Source of the DNA: Pseudoxanthomonas sp. PXM03
GTDB lineage: Bacteria; Pseudomonadota; Gammaproteobacteria; Xanthomonadales; Xanthomonadaceae
Direction of reading: 5' to 3'
NCBI RefSeq assembly: GCF_014852005.1
Contig: NZ_JACVAU010000001.1
Span: forward strand, 1,014,001 to 1,078,000
Length of the DNA stretch: 64,000 nucleotides
The translations under genes were made by a program, and so were the position numbers. Below, piece by piece: positions 28,417-35,924 of the stretch (its first letter is position 1; each line of letters opens with the position of its first letter). Under the pieces are notes generated by a model, which made no database searches, was not told the origin of the DNA, and saw nothing but the letters and a program-made list of their open reading frames with translations.

Positions 28417-28556
28417 ACTGCCGGGTTCCCGGTGGGGGACATCGCGAGTGTGATCGTCATCCAGAATTTCGACGTACACGCTTGTAGTTCTTTACTCTCC
28501 CTTCGCGCTGGCCATCTATGGCGCTGCCGAATGGTCGGCGCTATGGAGAGTGCGTC

Positions 28557-28904
28557 ATGAGCACATTGGCTCGGTTGTCCATCGCTGCTGCAGTACTGCT
28601 GTTGTTCTTCCTGCAGCCAAGCGCGACTGCGGTCGCGCAGTCGACGATAGTCATCGCATGCGAGCAGGGGGACGTAAACTCCTGGAAGATCTGCGAGGTC
28701 AGACCCGACACCTTCGCGCGCTATGTGTGGTCGACGACCGGCGTGGCGAATCTGGATCCATTCGTGTGCACGGAGAATTCCAGTGTGTGCACTGCCTGGT
28801 GTGAGCACACCAATTCCAGTGGTCAGATCCACGTGACCGTCTACAACGCGGCAGGACAGCCGGTGGCCTCGAGGAGTCGCTCATTGGGTTGCGGCGCTGG
28901 TTGA
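28557..28904 (+). CDS. Small secreted cysteine-rich hypothetical protein
   Basis: Not recognised. The 115-residue product has a clear signal peptide (STLARLSIAAAVLLLFFLQP, cleavage near AVAQ) and a mature region of about 88 residues with six cysteines (ACEQ, ICEV, FVCTENSSVCTAWCEH, LGCGAG), suggesting disulphides in the periplasm or outside the cell. GGAGAG lies 7 bases before the ATG, which supports the start. Codon use and GC are a little less extreme than in neighbours. It appears monocistronic. Confidence 0.75.
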   Translation: MSTLARLSIAAAVLLLFFLQPSATAVAQSTIVIACEQGDVNSWKICEVRPDTFARYVWSTTGVANLDPFVCTENSSVCTAWCEHTNSSGQIHVTVYNAAGQPVASRSRSLGCGAG

Positions 28905-28983
28905 CGCCCAGTGCCACGAGGAGCTGCGTACGGTCTCCTCGTGGCATCGCCGACGTGATGGGCGCGTTGCCGGGTGCGTCGGC

Positions 28984-29376
28984 TCACCGCCGCGCCAGCA
29001 TCGTTTCAATCAGGTCCAGGATCTCTGCCACGCTGATGCCGTAGGAGCCAGCCTGGCCCGCGTCGAAGGCCCGCTTCCACTGGTCGTAGCCTTCCAGGTA
29101 GGCCGGGTCGATGGCGCCCTGGCCGACCAGTTCGGCGCCACTGCGTTCCAGTACCTGGCCGATGATCGGCAGGTGGGCGAAGGTGGTGATGACGCCTGCG
29201 CGCAGGCCGGGATGGCGGATGCGCGCTTCGCTCACGCTGACGTGCAGGATCTCGCCGCCCAGCGGGTGCGGGTCGATGCGATTGATCGTCAGTACCGGTG
29301 TCTCCCTGGCGCCGCGGCCACGACAGCGCCAGCGTTGGCCGACGGCATAGGGGGCGGAGGCAGGAGCGTTCGTCAT
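28984..29376 (-). CDS. Hypothetical protein
   Basis: The 130-residue soluble protein (MTNAPASAPYAVGQRWRCRG) contains a small beta domain (TPVLTINRIDPHPLGGEILH VSVSEARIRHPGLRAG) and a C-terminal helix ending AEILDLIETMLARR. No signal peptide or membrane segment is seen. I do not recognise the family, although the codon pattern is that of a real gene. The start is uncertain because no ribosome site precedes it. It converges with the cysteine-rich secreted gene. Confidence 0.7.
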   Translation of the reverse strand: MTNAPASAPYAVGQRWRCRGRGARETPVLTINRIDPHPLGGEILHVSVSEARIRHPGLRAGVITTFAHLPIIGQVLERSGAELVGQGAIDPAYLEGYDQWKRAFDAGQAGSYGISVAEILDLIETMLARR

Positions 29377-30117
29377 GGAGAGCGGGAGCGGCGGGGACGG
29401 GGCCACTCAGGATAGGCAGGGCATGGCGGGTTGTGCGCGGTGGAGTGGCTTGAAAGCTTGAATGACCCGATGCGGCAAAGTGGGAGCGATACCGGAGGGT
29501 GGAGCCGGAACTCCGCGACGGTCGCGTTGAGCCAGGGTGATCGGGTGCGACCCTTACGCACTCAAGGCCCGGAGAGCGGGGCGTCCCTCCAGTGGCGGAC
29601 GATGGGATCCATATTTGTCCGGATCGGACCGCACTCGGCGATATCTGATCTCGATGCCCGGCCTGTGCGCGCGCAGCACCTGCGCTCGGCGCCCGAACTT
29701 CCCAAGGACTTTCCCACCATGCCTCTCGACGCGAACTCCCGTTTCATCGCCCAGGTGTGCGGTGTTGCCGTCATCTTGCTGGCGACCTGGTTCCACGGCC
29801 ATGGCAAAAGTCTGGACCGGGGCTTGTCGCGTTGCGAAGCGGGCGGGTTGCAGGCGCGGGAACCGCGCGACTGCATCTCCTGCGAACGCGATGAGGCGTC
29901 GCACGCCGACGCACGACGGGTGGATTGTGACGCGCCGAGCCCCGCATTGCGCACGCGCAACGCTACTCGGCGTTCGTGATCCTGCGCCAGTGATCTGCGG
30001 TCTGTCAGGTCCCGCGGTGGTGGATCGAGTGGGATAGCCGCCGACACGGGGCGGCGCATTGCGTGCGCGGATGGCAGTTTGCAGGGCGCGGCGTGCCGCC
30101 GGTCTTGTGATGCACGC
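29377..30117. other. Gene-poor stretch of about 740 bases
   Basis: No convincing conserved gene, RNA or repeat is visible here. Composition is less GC-biased than the flanks and several overlapping ORFs compete. The only candidate with a ribosome site is the small ORF at 29719-29979. The interval may hold a decayed gene or a long promoter region. Confidence 0.6.
29719..29979 (+). CDS. Possible small membrane-anchored hypothetical protein
   Basis: An 86-residue ORF begins MPLDANSRFIAQVCGVAVIL with one hydrophobic segment (about residues 9-24), then a Cys/Arg-rich tail (RCEAGG, CISCERDE, VDCDA). AAGGAC lies 11 bases before the ATG. There is no recognised homologue. It may be a chance ORF. Confidence 0.3.
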   Translation: MPLDANSRFIAQVCGVAVILLATWFHGHGKSLDRGLSRCEAGGLQAREPRDCISCERDEASHADARRVDCDAPSPALRTRNATRRS

Positions 30118-30828
30118 CTAGAAGCGCGCACCGACCGGCAGATAGCGCCACTGGCCCACCGGCATCTTCGCCAGCGCGATCCGGCCGATGCGCAGCCGCC
30201 GGATCGACACCACCTCAAGCCCACCTTCGCGGCAGCGGTGGCTCAGCTCGCCCGGCTGCACGTCCTTGATCGCGAAACGCAGCCGCACCTCGTTCTGCCA
30301 GCTGACCTTGCAGGGCGCCAGTCCACGGCCCTGATAGCTGGTCACGTGGCCGATGCGGCTGAGGGTGTACGGGTCGGTGTTGCCGCGGATCTCCACCACG
30401 AATTCCTGCTCGATCTCCGCATAGTCCTCGGTCAGGCGGCGCCATACGCGGCCGTCCTGGCTCAACACCATGAGTCCGCTGGCCCCAGTGTCCAGTGGCA
30501 TCAGGGGAGTCAAGCGGTGGAAATGGCGCTTCAGTGGACGCACGCCGCTGTCGTCTTCGAGCAGATGCGTGGCCGGGGTGACCAAGACGGACGTATCCTG
30601 CCAGGCAACGCCTTCGGGCTTGTGCAGCAGCAGGGTGGCTGGCTCGGTGGCCGTGAGTTCGGCAGCCGGGTCGATTTCCACGCGCTCGGTGGTAACCGGG
30701 TGTTGCGGCGCCTCCACCGTTTCACCGTCCACGGTGACCCAGCCCCCTTCGATGTACTGCTCGGCCTCCGTGCGCGAACAGCCGGTGAGTTCAGCGACGC
30801 GCTTGGCCAGGCGGATGGGTTCAGGCAT
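30118..30828 (-). CDS. rRNA pseudouridine synthase, RsuA/RluF-like
   Basis: This 236-residue protein has an N-terminal S4 RNA-binding domain (RLAKRVAELTGCSRTEAEQY IEGGWVTVDG) and a RsuA-type catalytic domain. The active-site segment is MPLDTGASGLMVLSQDGR, with the catalytic Asp in LDTGASGL; the usual RLD is PLD here. HKPEGV and the C-terminal GRIALAKMPVGQWRYL also fit. It would isomerise a uridine in 23S rRNA as RluF does, but the exact site cannot be read. Confidence 0.88.
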   Translation of the reverse strand: MPEPIRLAKRVAELTGCSRTEAEQYIEGGWVTVDGETVEAPQHPVTTERVEIDPAAELTATEPATLLLHKPEGVAWQDTSVLVTPATHLLEDDSGVRPLKRHFHRLTPLMPLDTGASGLMVLSQDGRVWRRLTEDYAEIEQEFVVEIRGNTDPYTLSRIGHVTSYQGRGLAPCKVSWQNEVRLRFAIKDVQPGELSHRCREGGLEVVSIRRLRIGRIALAKMPVGQWRYLPVGARF

Positions 30829-30924
30829 GGGAACACCGGCGTTTCAGGGCGGCTAGTGTAAAGATAGCGGGGACGCCCCGCGTCGAATCTTCGTTCTTCA
30901 TCTTCATTTTCCCGCCAGGACCGC

Positions 30925-31779
30925 ATGAAAACGCCCCCAGGACTGCAAGCGCTGATCGATGATGGTGTGATCGACCGCGTGCTGCGGCCGCTGAAAAGCG
31001 GCAAGGAAGCCTCCGTCTACGTGGTGGATGCGGGAGGCGAAGTCCGCTGCGCCAAGGTCTACAAGGACATGGCGCAGCGCAGTTTCCAGCAGCGCACGCT
31101 GTACCAGGAAGGGCGCAAGGTCCGCGGTAGCCGCGAGGCGCGCGCGATGGGCAAGGCCACGCGCTACGGGCGCAAGCAGCAGGAAGTGGCATGGAAGAAC
31201 GCCGAAGTCGACGCCCTGTACCAGCTGCGTGATGCCGGCGTGCGCGTGCCGGAACCGTTCGGTTATGTGCACGGCGTGCTGGTGATGGAGCTTGTCGCCG
31301 ATGCCAGCGGCCACTCCGCGCCCCGTCTGGGCGAAGTGGACCTGACACCGGAGCAGGCGCGCGACTTCCACCGTTTCCTGGTGCGCGAGGTGGTCAAGAT
31401 GCTGTGTGCCGGTCTGATCCACGGGGACCTGTCGGAGTACAACGTGCTGGTGGGCGGGGAAGGCCCGGTGATCATCGATTTCCCGCAGGTGGTCAGTGCC
31501 GCCGGCAACAACGCCAGCCGTCGCCTGCTGCTGCGCGACGTCAATGCCCTGACGGCGCGCCTGGGCCGTTATGCGCCGGAACTGCTGGATACCTGGTACG
31601 GCGAGGAGATGTGGGCGCTGTACGAAGCCGGCACCCTGCACCCGGACACGGAGCTGACGGGGCTGTTTACCCACGACGCTTCGCGCGTGGATGTGGACAG
31701 CGTGCGGCATGCCATCGAGGACGCGCGGCAGGAAGCGATCATCCGCCAGCAGGGCAGGGAAGCGGCCGCTGCGGAGTAA
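30925..31779 (+). CDS. RIO1-type serine protein kinase/ATPase
   Basis: The 284-residue protein matches the RIO kinase fold: LKSGKEASVYVVDAGGEVRC AKVYK (ATP-binding Lys), catalytic loop LIHGDLSEYNVLV (Asp and Asn) and the metal-binding IIDFPQVV. In archaea and eukaryotes RIO1 acts in small-subunit ribosome maturation; the bacterial role is little defined. AGGA precedes the ATG. It diverges from the pseudouridine synthase gene, 96 bases away, which may be meaningful given a shared rRNA theme, but that is inference. Confidence 0.9.
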   Translation: MKTPPGLQALIDDGVIDRVLRPLKSGKEASVYVVDAGGEVRCAKVYKDMAQRSFQQRTLYQEGRKVRGSREARAMGKATRYGRKQQEVAWKNAEVDALYQLRDAGVRVPEPFGYVHGVLVMELVADASGHSAPRLGEVDLTPEQARDFHRFLVREVVKMLCAGLIHGDLSEYNVLVGGEGPVIIDFPQVVSAAGNNASRRLLLRDVNALTARLGRYAPELLDTWYGEEMWALYEAGTLHPDTELTGLFTHDASRVDVDSVRHAIEDARQEAIIRQQGREAAAAE

Positions 31780-31821
31780 CGCGAGGGGGCAGGGCCGGGC
31801 GCATCGGCGCGGCCCTGGGCG

Positions 31822-31859
31822 CAGGCAAAACAAAAGGGCCTGCCTTGCGGCAGGCCCTT
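31822..31859 (-). terminator. Terminator of tRNA-Phe
   Basis: An 11-bp stem (AAGGGCCTGCC/GGCAGGCCCTT, loop of 4) lies 10 bases past the tRNA end on the minus strand and is followed there by TTTTGTTTTG. It may also serve the RIO kinase gene from the other side. Confidence 0.85.
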
Positions 31860-31868
31860 CGGAATGAG

Positions 31869-31944
31869 TGGTGGCCCGGGGCGGATTCGAACCACCGACA
31901 CGCGGATTTTCAATCCGCTGCTCTACCAACTGAGCTACCAGGCC
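31869..31944 (-). tRNA. tRNA-Phe (anticodon GAA), CCA encoded
   Basis: The reverse complement folds with acceptor GGCCTGG/CCGGGCC, anticodon stem CGGAT/ATCCG around loop TGAAAAT, T-arm GGTTCGAATCC, and CCA at 31869-31871. Confidence 0.97.
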
Positions 31945-32125
31945 AGGATCTGTCGCGGTACGGCAGTGCCGGCGCGAAGAGCGGCAATGATACGGACCGG
32001 TCGGGGCAATGGCAAGCCGGACAGCCCCTGAATGGCGGGTCGCGCGGCCGCCGCTGGCTGCGCCGGGCGGAGGCATCATGCATCCACGGGAGTGCGCCCC
32101 CTCAACGCGCCGACAGAGAACGACC

Positions 32126-32581
32126 ATGAAACGCCTGATTCCCTTAGCCTTGCTGATCGCGACCGGTCTGGCCGCCTGCGCGACCGACGGCCGGCAGACC
32201 GATGCCGAAAAACTCGCCTTCTACCGCGGGCATGCCGGAGAGCCGGTCAAGGACTTCAAGTATTTCGGCAGGCTCAATGGCTGGACGCCACTTGGCGACG
32301 GCGCGCTCGCCGTCTGGACCAAGCCCAGCGAAGGGTATCTGCTGGAGCTGTCCGGCCCCTGCCAGGACCTGGACTACGCCACCGCCATCTCCGTGACCCA
32401 GTTCGGCGGTCGGGTGTCGGCAAAGTTCGATGACGTGATCCCCTTGGGTGCCGGCACCTCCAGCATCAATATTCCTTGCCGCATCGAGACCATCAGGTCA
32501 TTGGACGTCAAGGCCCTGCGCGCCAGCCAGAAGGAGTTGCGCGAAGCCGCGGCCGTGGAGCGGGAGGCTGGAAAGCGTTGA
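32126..32581 (+). CDS. Hypothetical lipoprotein
   Basis: This 151-residue protein begins MKRLIPLALLIATGLAACAT with lipobox LAAC, so it is exported and lipidated. The mature domain (FKYFGRLNGWTPLGDGALAV WTKPSEGYLLELSGPCQDLD) resembles a family of small xanthomonad lipoproteins with two conserved cysteines (GPCQDL, INIPCRIE). The function is unknown. The C-terminal segment is a charged helix (LRASQKELREAAAVEREAGK). No operon partner on this strand. Confidence 0.8.
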   Translation: MKRLIPLALLIATGLAACATDGRQTDAEKLAFYRGHAGEPVKDFKYFGRLNGWTPLGDGALAVWTKPSEGYLLELSGPCQDLDYATAISVTQFGGRVSAKFDDVIPLGAGTSSINIPCRIETIRSLDVKALRASQKELREAAAVEREAGKR

Positions 32582-32665
32582 TCGTGCGGGGAAGCCCCAC
32601 GCTTTCCAGAGCACGGCCTGTTGCCGGACCTGTCTGTTCCGGTGGGGCAGCACGCGTCGCGCAGT

Positions 32666-32935
32666 TCAGGATTCCGGCACGTATCCGGTCGGTTTGTCCG
32701 CGCCGCCGCCGAACAGGAACTTCTCCAGTTCCACTTCAAGGAACGCGCGATGCTTGGGATCGCGCGGGGACAGCCGGTTCTCGTTGATCAGCATGGTCTG
32801 GTGTGCCAGCCATGCGGCCCACGCCGGTTTGCCGATGTTCGCGTAGATGCGCTTGCCCAGGTCGCCGGGGTAGGGGACGAAATCCAGTCCCTCCACTTCG
32901 CGGTGTTCGTACTGGCAGTGGACGGTGCGCGACAT
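32666..32935 (-). CDS. yggX: Fe(2+)-trafficking protein YggX
   Basis: The 89-residue protein [20 protein letters not shown] is a full-length YggX, with Cys7, [11 protein letters not shown] and the [15 protein letters not shown] core. It protects iron-sulfur enzymes from oxidative damage and buffers labile iron. It follows mutY, whose product carries a 4Fe-4S cluster, with only 3 bases between stop and chosen start; the mutY-yggX pair is conserved from E. coli. An extra ATG directly upstream (32938) is possible. Confidence 0.95.
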   Translation of the reverse strand: MSRTVHCQYEHREVEGLDFVPYPGDLGKRIYANIGKPAWAAWLAHQTMLINENRLSPRDPKHRAFLEVELEKFLFGGGADKPTGYVPES

Positions 32936-32938
32936 CAT

Positions 32939-33991
32939 TCAATTTCCCAGCAGTTTGCGGATCGGCGCGGGCAGGCCCAGCTTCGCGAGTTCGCCGCGCG
33001 CGACCCATCGCAGATCGTCATTGTCGCGCACCCTGCCACGCAGGGCGACCCTGCGTACGCGTAGCGGTTGCAGGTGCAGGCGGTAGTGGCTGAAGGTGTG
33101 CACCACCAACGGCAGCTCCTCGGCGCTGTCGTAATGCCCCTGCACTTCGTGCGCGAACCAGTCGCGCATGCCCGCGTCGGTGTCCGCCTGCGGTAACGTC
33201 CACAGCGAGGCCCAGATGCCGGTCTCCGGACGGCGCTGCAGCAGGATCTCGCCATCGGCGTTCTCGAGCCACAGCGCCACGGCCTCCCGCTCCGGCAGCG
33301 TCTTCGAGGGCCTGGAGGTGGGCAGCACGTCCACCAGCCCATCACGGCGCGCCACGCAGTCGTCCTGTTGCGGGCACACCGCGCAGGCCGGCTTCGCGCG
33401 CGTGCACAGCGTGGCACCGAAATCCATCTGCGCCTGCGTGTAGTCGGCCAGGCGGCCGTCGGGCACATCGTGCAGGTGCGTTTCCGCCAGCGCCCACAAT
33501 CGCTTTTCCACCGCCGGCAGGCCGGGCCAGCCGGTGATGCCGTGGAAGCGCGCCAGCACACGCTTGACGTTGCCATCGAGGATGGGGAAACGGTCGTTCC
33601 ACGCCTGCGCCAGGATGGCGCCCGCCGTGCTGCGCCCGATGCCGGGCAGTGCATGCAGCATGTCGAAATCGCGTGGCAGATCGCCGCCATGCTGCACGAC
33701 ACACGCCTTCGCCGCCGCGTGCAGGTTGCGGGCGCGGGCGTAGTAGCCCAGTCCTGCCCAGTGCGCCATCACGTCATCGGTGGAAGCGGCGGCCAGGTCG
33801 GGCAGCGTGGGGAAACGCTCGACGAAGCGCAGGAAGTACGGGATGACCGTGGTTACCTGCGTCTGCTGCAGCATGATTTCCGACAGCCACACACGGTAAG
33901 GCGTGCGTGGATGCTGCCACGGCAGGTCGTGGCGGCCGTGCCGGTCGAACCAGGCCAGCAGGCGATGGGCAAAGGGGATGGCGCTGCTCAC
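32939..33991 (-). CDS. mutY: A/G-specific adenine glycosylase MutY
   Basis: MutY removes adenine mispaired with 8-oxoguanine. The 350-residue protein has the catalytic Glu region WLSEIMLQQTQV (E38), the helix-hairpin-helix LPGIGRSTAGAI, the Asp in FPILDGNVKRV (D139), and the 4Fe-4S cluster ligands C196-x6-C203-x2-C206-x5-C212. A C-terminal NUDIX-like domain (about 235-345) recognises 8-oxoG. It is translationally close to yggX. Confidence 0.97.
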   Translation of the reverse strand: MSSAIPFAHRLLAWFDRHGRHDLPWQHPRTPYRVWLSEIMLQQTQVTTVIPYFLRFVERFPTLPDLAAASTDDVMAHWAGLGYYARARNLHAAAKACVVQHGGDLPRDFDMLHALPGIGRSTAGAILAQAWNDRFPILDGNVKRVLARFHGITGWPGLPAVEKRLWALAETHLHDVPDGRLADYTQAQMDFGATLCTRAKPACAVCPQQDDCVARRDGLVDVLPTSRPSKTLPEREAVALWLENADGEILLQRRPETGIWASLWTLPQADTDAGMRDWFAHEVQGHYDSAEELPLVVHTFSHYRLHLQPLRVRRVALRGRVRDNDDLRWVARGELAKLGLPAPIRKLLGN

Positions 33992-34002
33992 GCGGGACGC
34001 CC

Positions 34003-34069
34003 CGTGGGAGCGACGTCAGTCGCGATGACGCCATCGCGGTGGTCGATCGCGACTGACGTCGCTCCCACG
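34003..34069. repeat. GTAG-type inverted repeat, family B (copy 2)
   Basis: Perfect 24-base arms (34003-34026 and 34046-34069) share the core GGAGCGACGTCAGTCGCGA with the copy before pheS. It fills the mutY-ftsY spacer. Confidence 0.9.
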
Positions 34070-34087
34070 ACAGCGGTGGGCCTGATG

Positions 34088-35281
34088 TCAGCCGGCACCC
34101 AGCGCTTCCGGCAGCAGCGCATCGACGAAGGCTTCCGCATCGAACACGCGCAGGTCCTCTACGCGCTCACCGATGCCGGCATAGCGGATCGGGATGCCGA
34201 ACTCACGCGCCAGCGCGAACACCACGCCGCCCTTGGCCGTGCCGTCGAGCTTGGTGACCACCAGCCCGGTGACGCCGACCGCGGCGTGGAACTGGCGCAA
34301 CTGCGAAAGCGCGTTCTGGCCGGTGGTGCCGTCGATGACCATCAGCACTTCGTGCGGCGCGGTGTCATCGATCTTGCCGAGCACGCGGCGGATCTTGCCC
34401 AGTTCGCTCATCAGGCCGGTCTGCGTGTGCAGGCGGCCTGCAGTATCGGCGATCAGCACGTCGAGGCCGCGCGACCTGGCCGACTGGAGCGCGTCGAAGG
34501 CCACCGACGCCGGATCCGCATCCTGGCCCTGCGCGACAACCGGTACGCCGTTGCGTTCGCCCCATGTCTGCAGCTGGGCCACGGCGGCGGCGCGGAACGT
34601 GTCGCCGGCCGCCAGCATCAGGCTGTGGCCATCCTGCTTGAAGCGGCGCGCGAGCTTGCCGATGGTGGTGGTCTTGCCCACGCCGTTGACGCCAATGGTC
34701 AGCACGACGAACGGCTTGCGGCTGGCGTCGATCACCAGGGGCCGGGCGACCGGCGCGATGAGCGCGATCAGGTCCGCGCGCAGTGCCTTCAACAGTGCCT
34801 GCGCATCGGCGAACTCGCGTTCCTTCATCCGCTTGCGCAGGTCTTCGATGATCGCGGTCGTGGCGGGAACGCCCACGTCGGCGGTCAGCAACGCGGTTTC
34901 GATCTCGTCCAGCAGATCGTCGTCCAGGCGCGGGTTGCGCGTGAACAGGCCGGCCAACCCCAATGCGGCGCTGGTGCGACGCAGGCGGTCGCGCCAGCCC
35001 GACTTGCCGGCCGGCGCCGCGGGCGCGGCATCGACGGGCTCCGGCTCCTCCGCTCCTGGCGCAGCGGCGGCGGGTTCGGGCAGCGGGCCGGCATCGTTCC
35101 GGGGCGCGTCCGCCTCCGGCACCGCTTCGTCCGCCACGGGAGGGGAAGCAGGGATTGCGTCCGCCGGCAGTGGTTCGCCCGGCGCGCGCGGAAAGGCGGC
35201 GGCGAGTTCTTCGGTACTGGGGCGGGTCTGGGCGGCATCCGGGCCGTCCTGGGGCTTCTTGCGGCGGAAAAAACCGATCAT
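34088..35281 (-). CDS. ftsY: Signal recognition particle receptor FtsY
   Basis: FtsY docks SRP-bound ribosomes at the inner membrane. The 397-residue protein has a membrane-targeting start (MIGFFRRKK), an Ala/Pro/acidic low-complexity A region (about residues 10-95), the N domain, and the G domain with G1 GVNGVGKTT (197-205), DTAGRLHTQ and TKLDGTAKGG. The A region is shorter and more Ala/Pro-rich than in E. coli, as is usual in xanthomonads. It ends beside the family B repeat. Confidence 0.97.
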   Translation of the reverse strand: MIGFFRRKKPQDGPDAAQTRPSTEELAAAFPRAPGEPLPADAIPASPPVADEAVPEADAPRNDAGPLPEPAAAAPGAEEPEPVDAAPAAPAGKSGWRDRLRRTSAALGLAGLFTRNPRLDDDLLDEIETALLTADVGVPATTAIIEDLRKRMKEREFADAQALLKALRADLIALIAPVARPLVIDASRKPFVVLTIGVNGVGKTTTIGKLARRFKQDGHSLMLAAGDTFRAAAVAQLQTWGERNGVPVVAQGQDADPASVAFDALQSARSRGLDVLIADTAGRLHTQTGLMSELGKIRRVLGKIDDTAPHEVLMVIDGTTGQNALSQLRQFHAAVGVTGLVVTKLDGTAKGGVVFALAREFGIPIRYAGIGERVEDLRVFDAEAFVDALLPEALGAG

Positions 35282-35404
35282 TTCAGGGGGTATCTCGAAG
35301 AGGGCGACATGCTACCACCCGGCTGCCGGGCGGCCGTGGACGCCGGGCTAAAGTGGGGCCGGCGACGGCCGATATCGAGGCTGGAAACCCTGTGGAGTCA
35401 TCGC

Positions 35405-35704
35405 ATGACCCCTATCGCCGGCATCGCTACGTCCGGCCTGCGCGCCGCCTCGCTCGGCATGCAGGCCGCAGCGCACAACATCGCCAACCTGGCCACGCCG
35501 GATGCTGCACGACAGCGCGTGGCGCTGTCCGCCGAGGCGGTGGGCGGAGTGTCGGCGACGGTGGTCGAGGCACCCGCTGATCCGGCCGCCCCGATGGAGG
35601 ATGTGGCGGCGATGCTGACCTACGAGGCGATGGCCGGCGCGAACCTGTTCGTGCTTAAGGTGGCAGGACAGGCGCTGGGCGGTTTGCTGGACGTCAAGGC
35701 GTAG
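35405..35704 (+). CDS. Miniature flagellar rod/hook-like protein
   Basis: A 99-residue protein joins the two conserved ends of flagellar axial proteins. The N-terminal helix GLRAASLGMQAAAHNIANLA TP matches FlgB/FlgC/FlgG starts, and the C-terminal helix EDVAAMLTYEAMAGANLFVL resembles their closing motif ending LLDVKA. The central domain (normally 60 to 200 residues) is missing, leaving a linker of about 30 residues. There are no other flagellar genes in the window. It could form a coiled-coil hairpin or polymer; the function is unknown. Confidence 0.8.
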   Translation: MTPIAGIATSGLRAASLGMQAAAHNIANLATPDAARQRVALSAEAVGGVSATVVEAPADPAAPMEDVAAMLTYEAMAGANLFVLKVAGQALGGLLDVKA

Positions 35705-35712
35705 GCAGGATG

Positions 35713-35765
35713 CTCCCTTCTCCCCGCACGCGGGGAGAAGGTGCCCGAAGGGCGGATGAGGGGTG
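35713..35765. repeat. Family A palindromic repeat (copy 2)
   Basis: CTTCTCCCCGC-AC-GCGGGGAGAAG followed by GTGCCCGAAGGGCGGATGAG. Paired with an inverted copy at 35855-35901 around an 89-base centre, giving a BIME-like composite. Confidence 0.75.
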
Positions 35766-35854
35766 CTCTTGGCGCCGAGTGTTTTTCGCAAATGAGCCAA
35801 AGCATCACGGACGTGGATCGTATTGGAGTCTTCCTGACGCGATGTCTCCGTTCG

Positions 35855-35901
35855 CCCCTCACCCGCCTTCGGCACCCTCTCCCCGCCAGCGGGGAGAGGG
35901 G
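35855..35901. repeat. Family A palindromic repeat (copy 3, inverted)
   Basis: CCCCTCACCCGCCTTCGGCA, then CCTCTCCCCGC-CA-GCGGGGAGAGG. It is the reverse-complement orientation of the 35713 copy and lies just past the htpG stop. Confidence 0.75.
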
Positions 35902-35924
35902 ATAACAGCCGCGAGACCTGTTGA

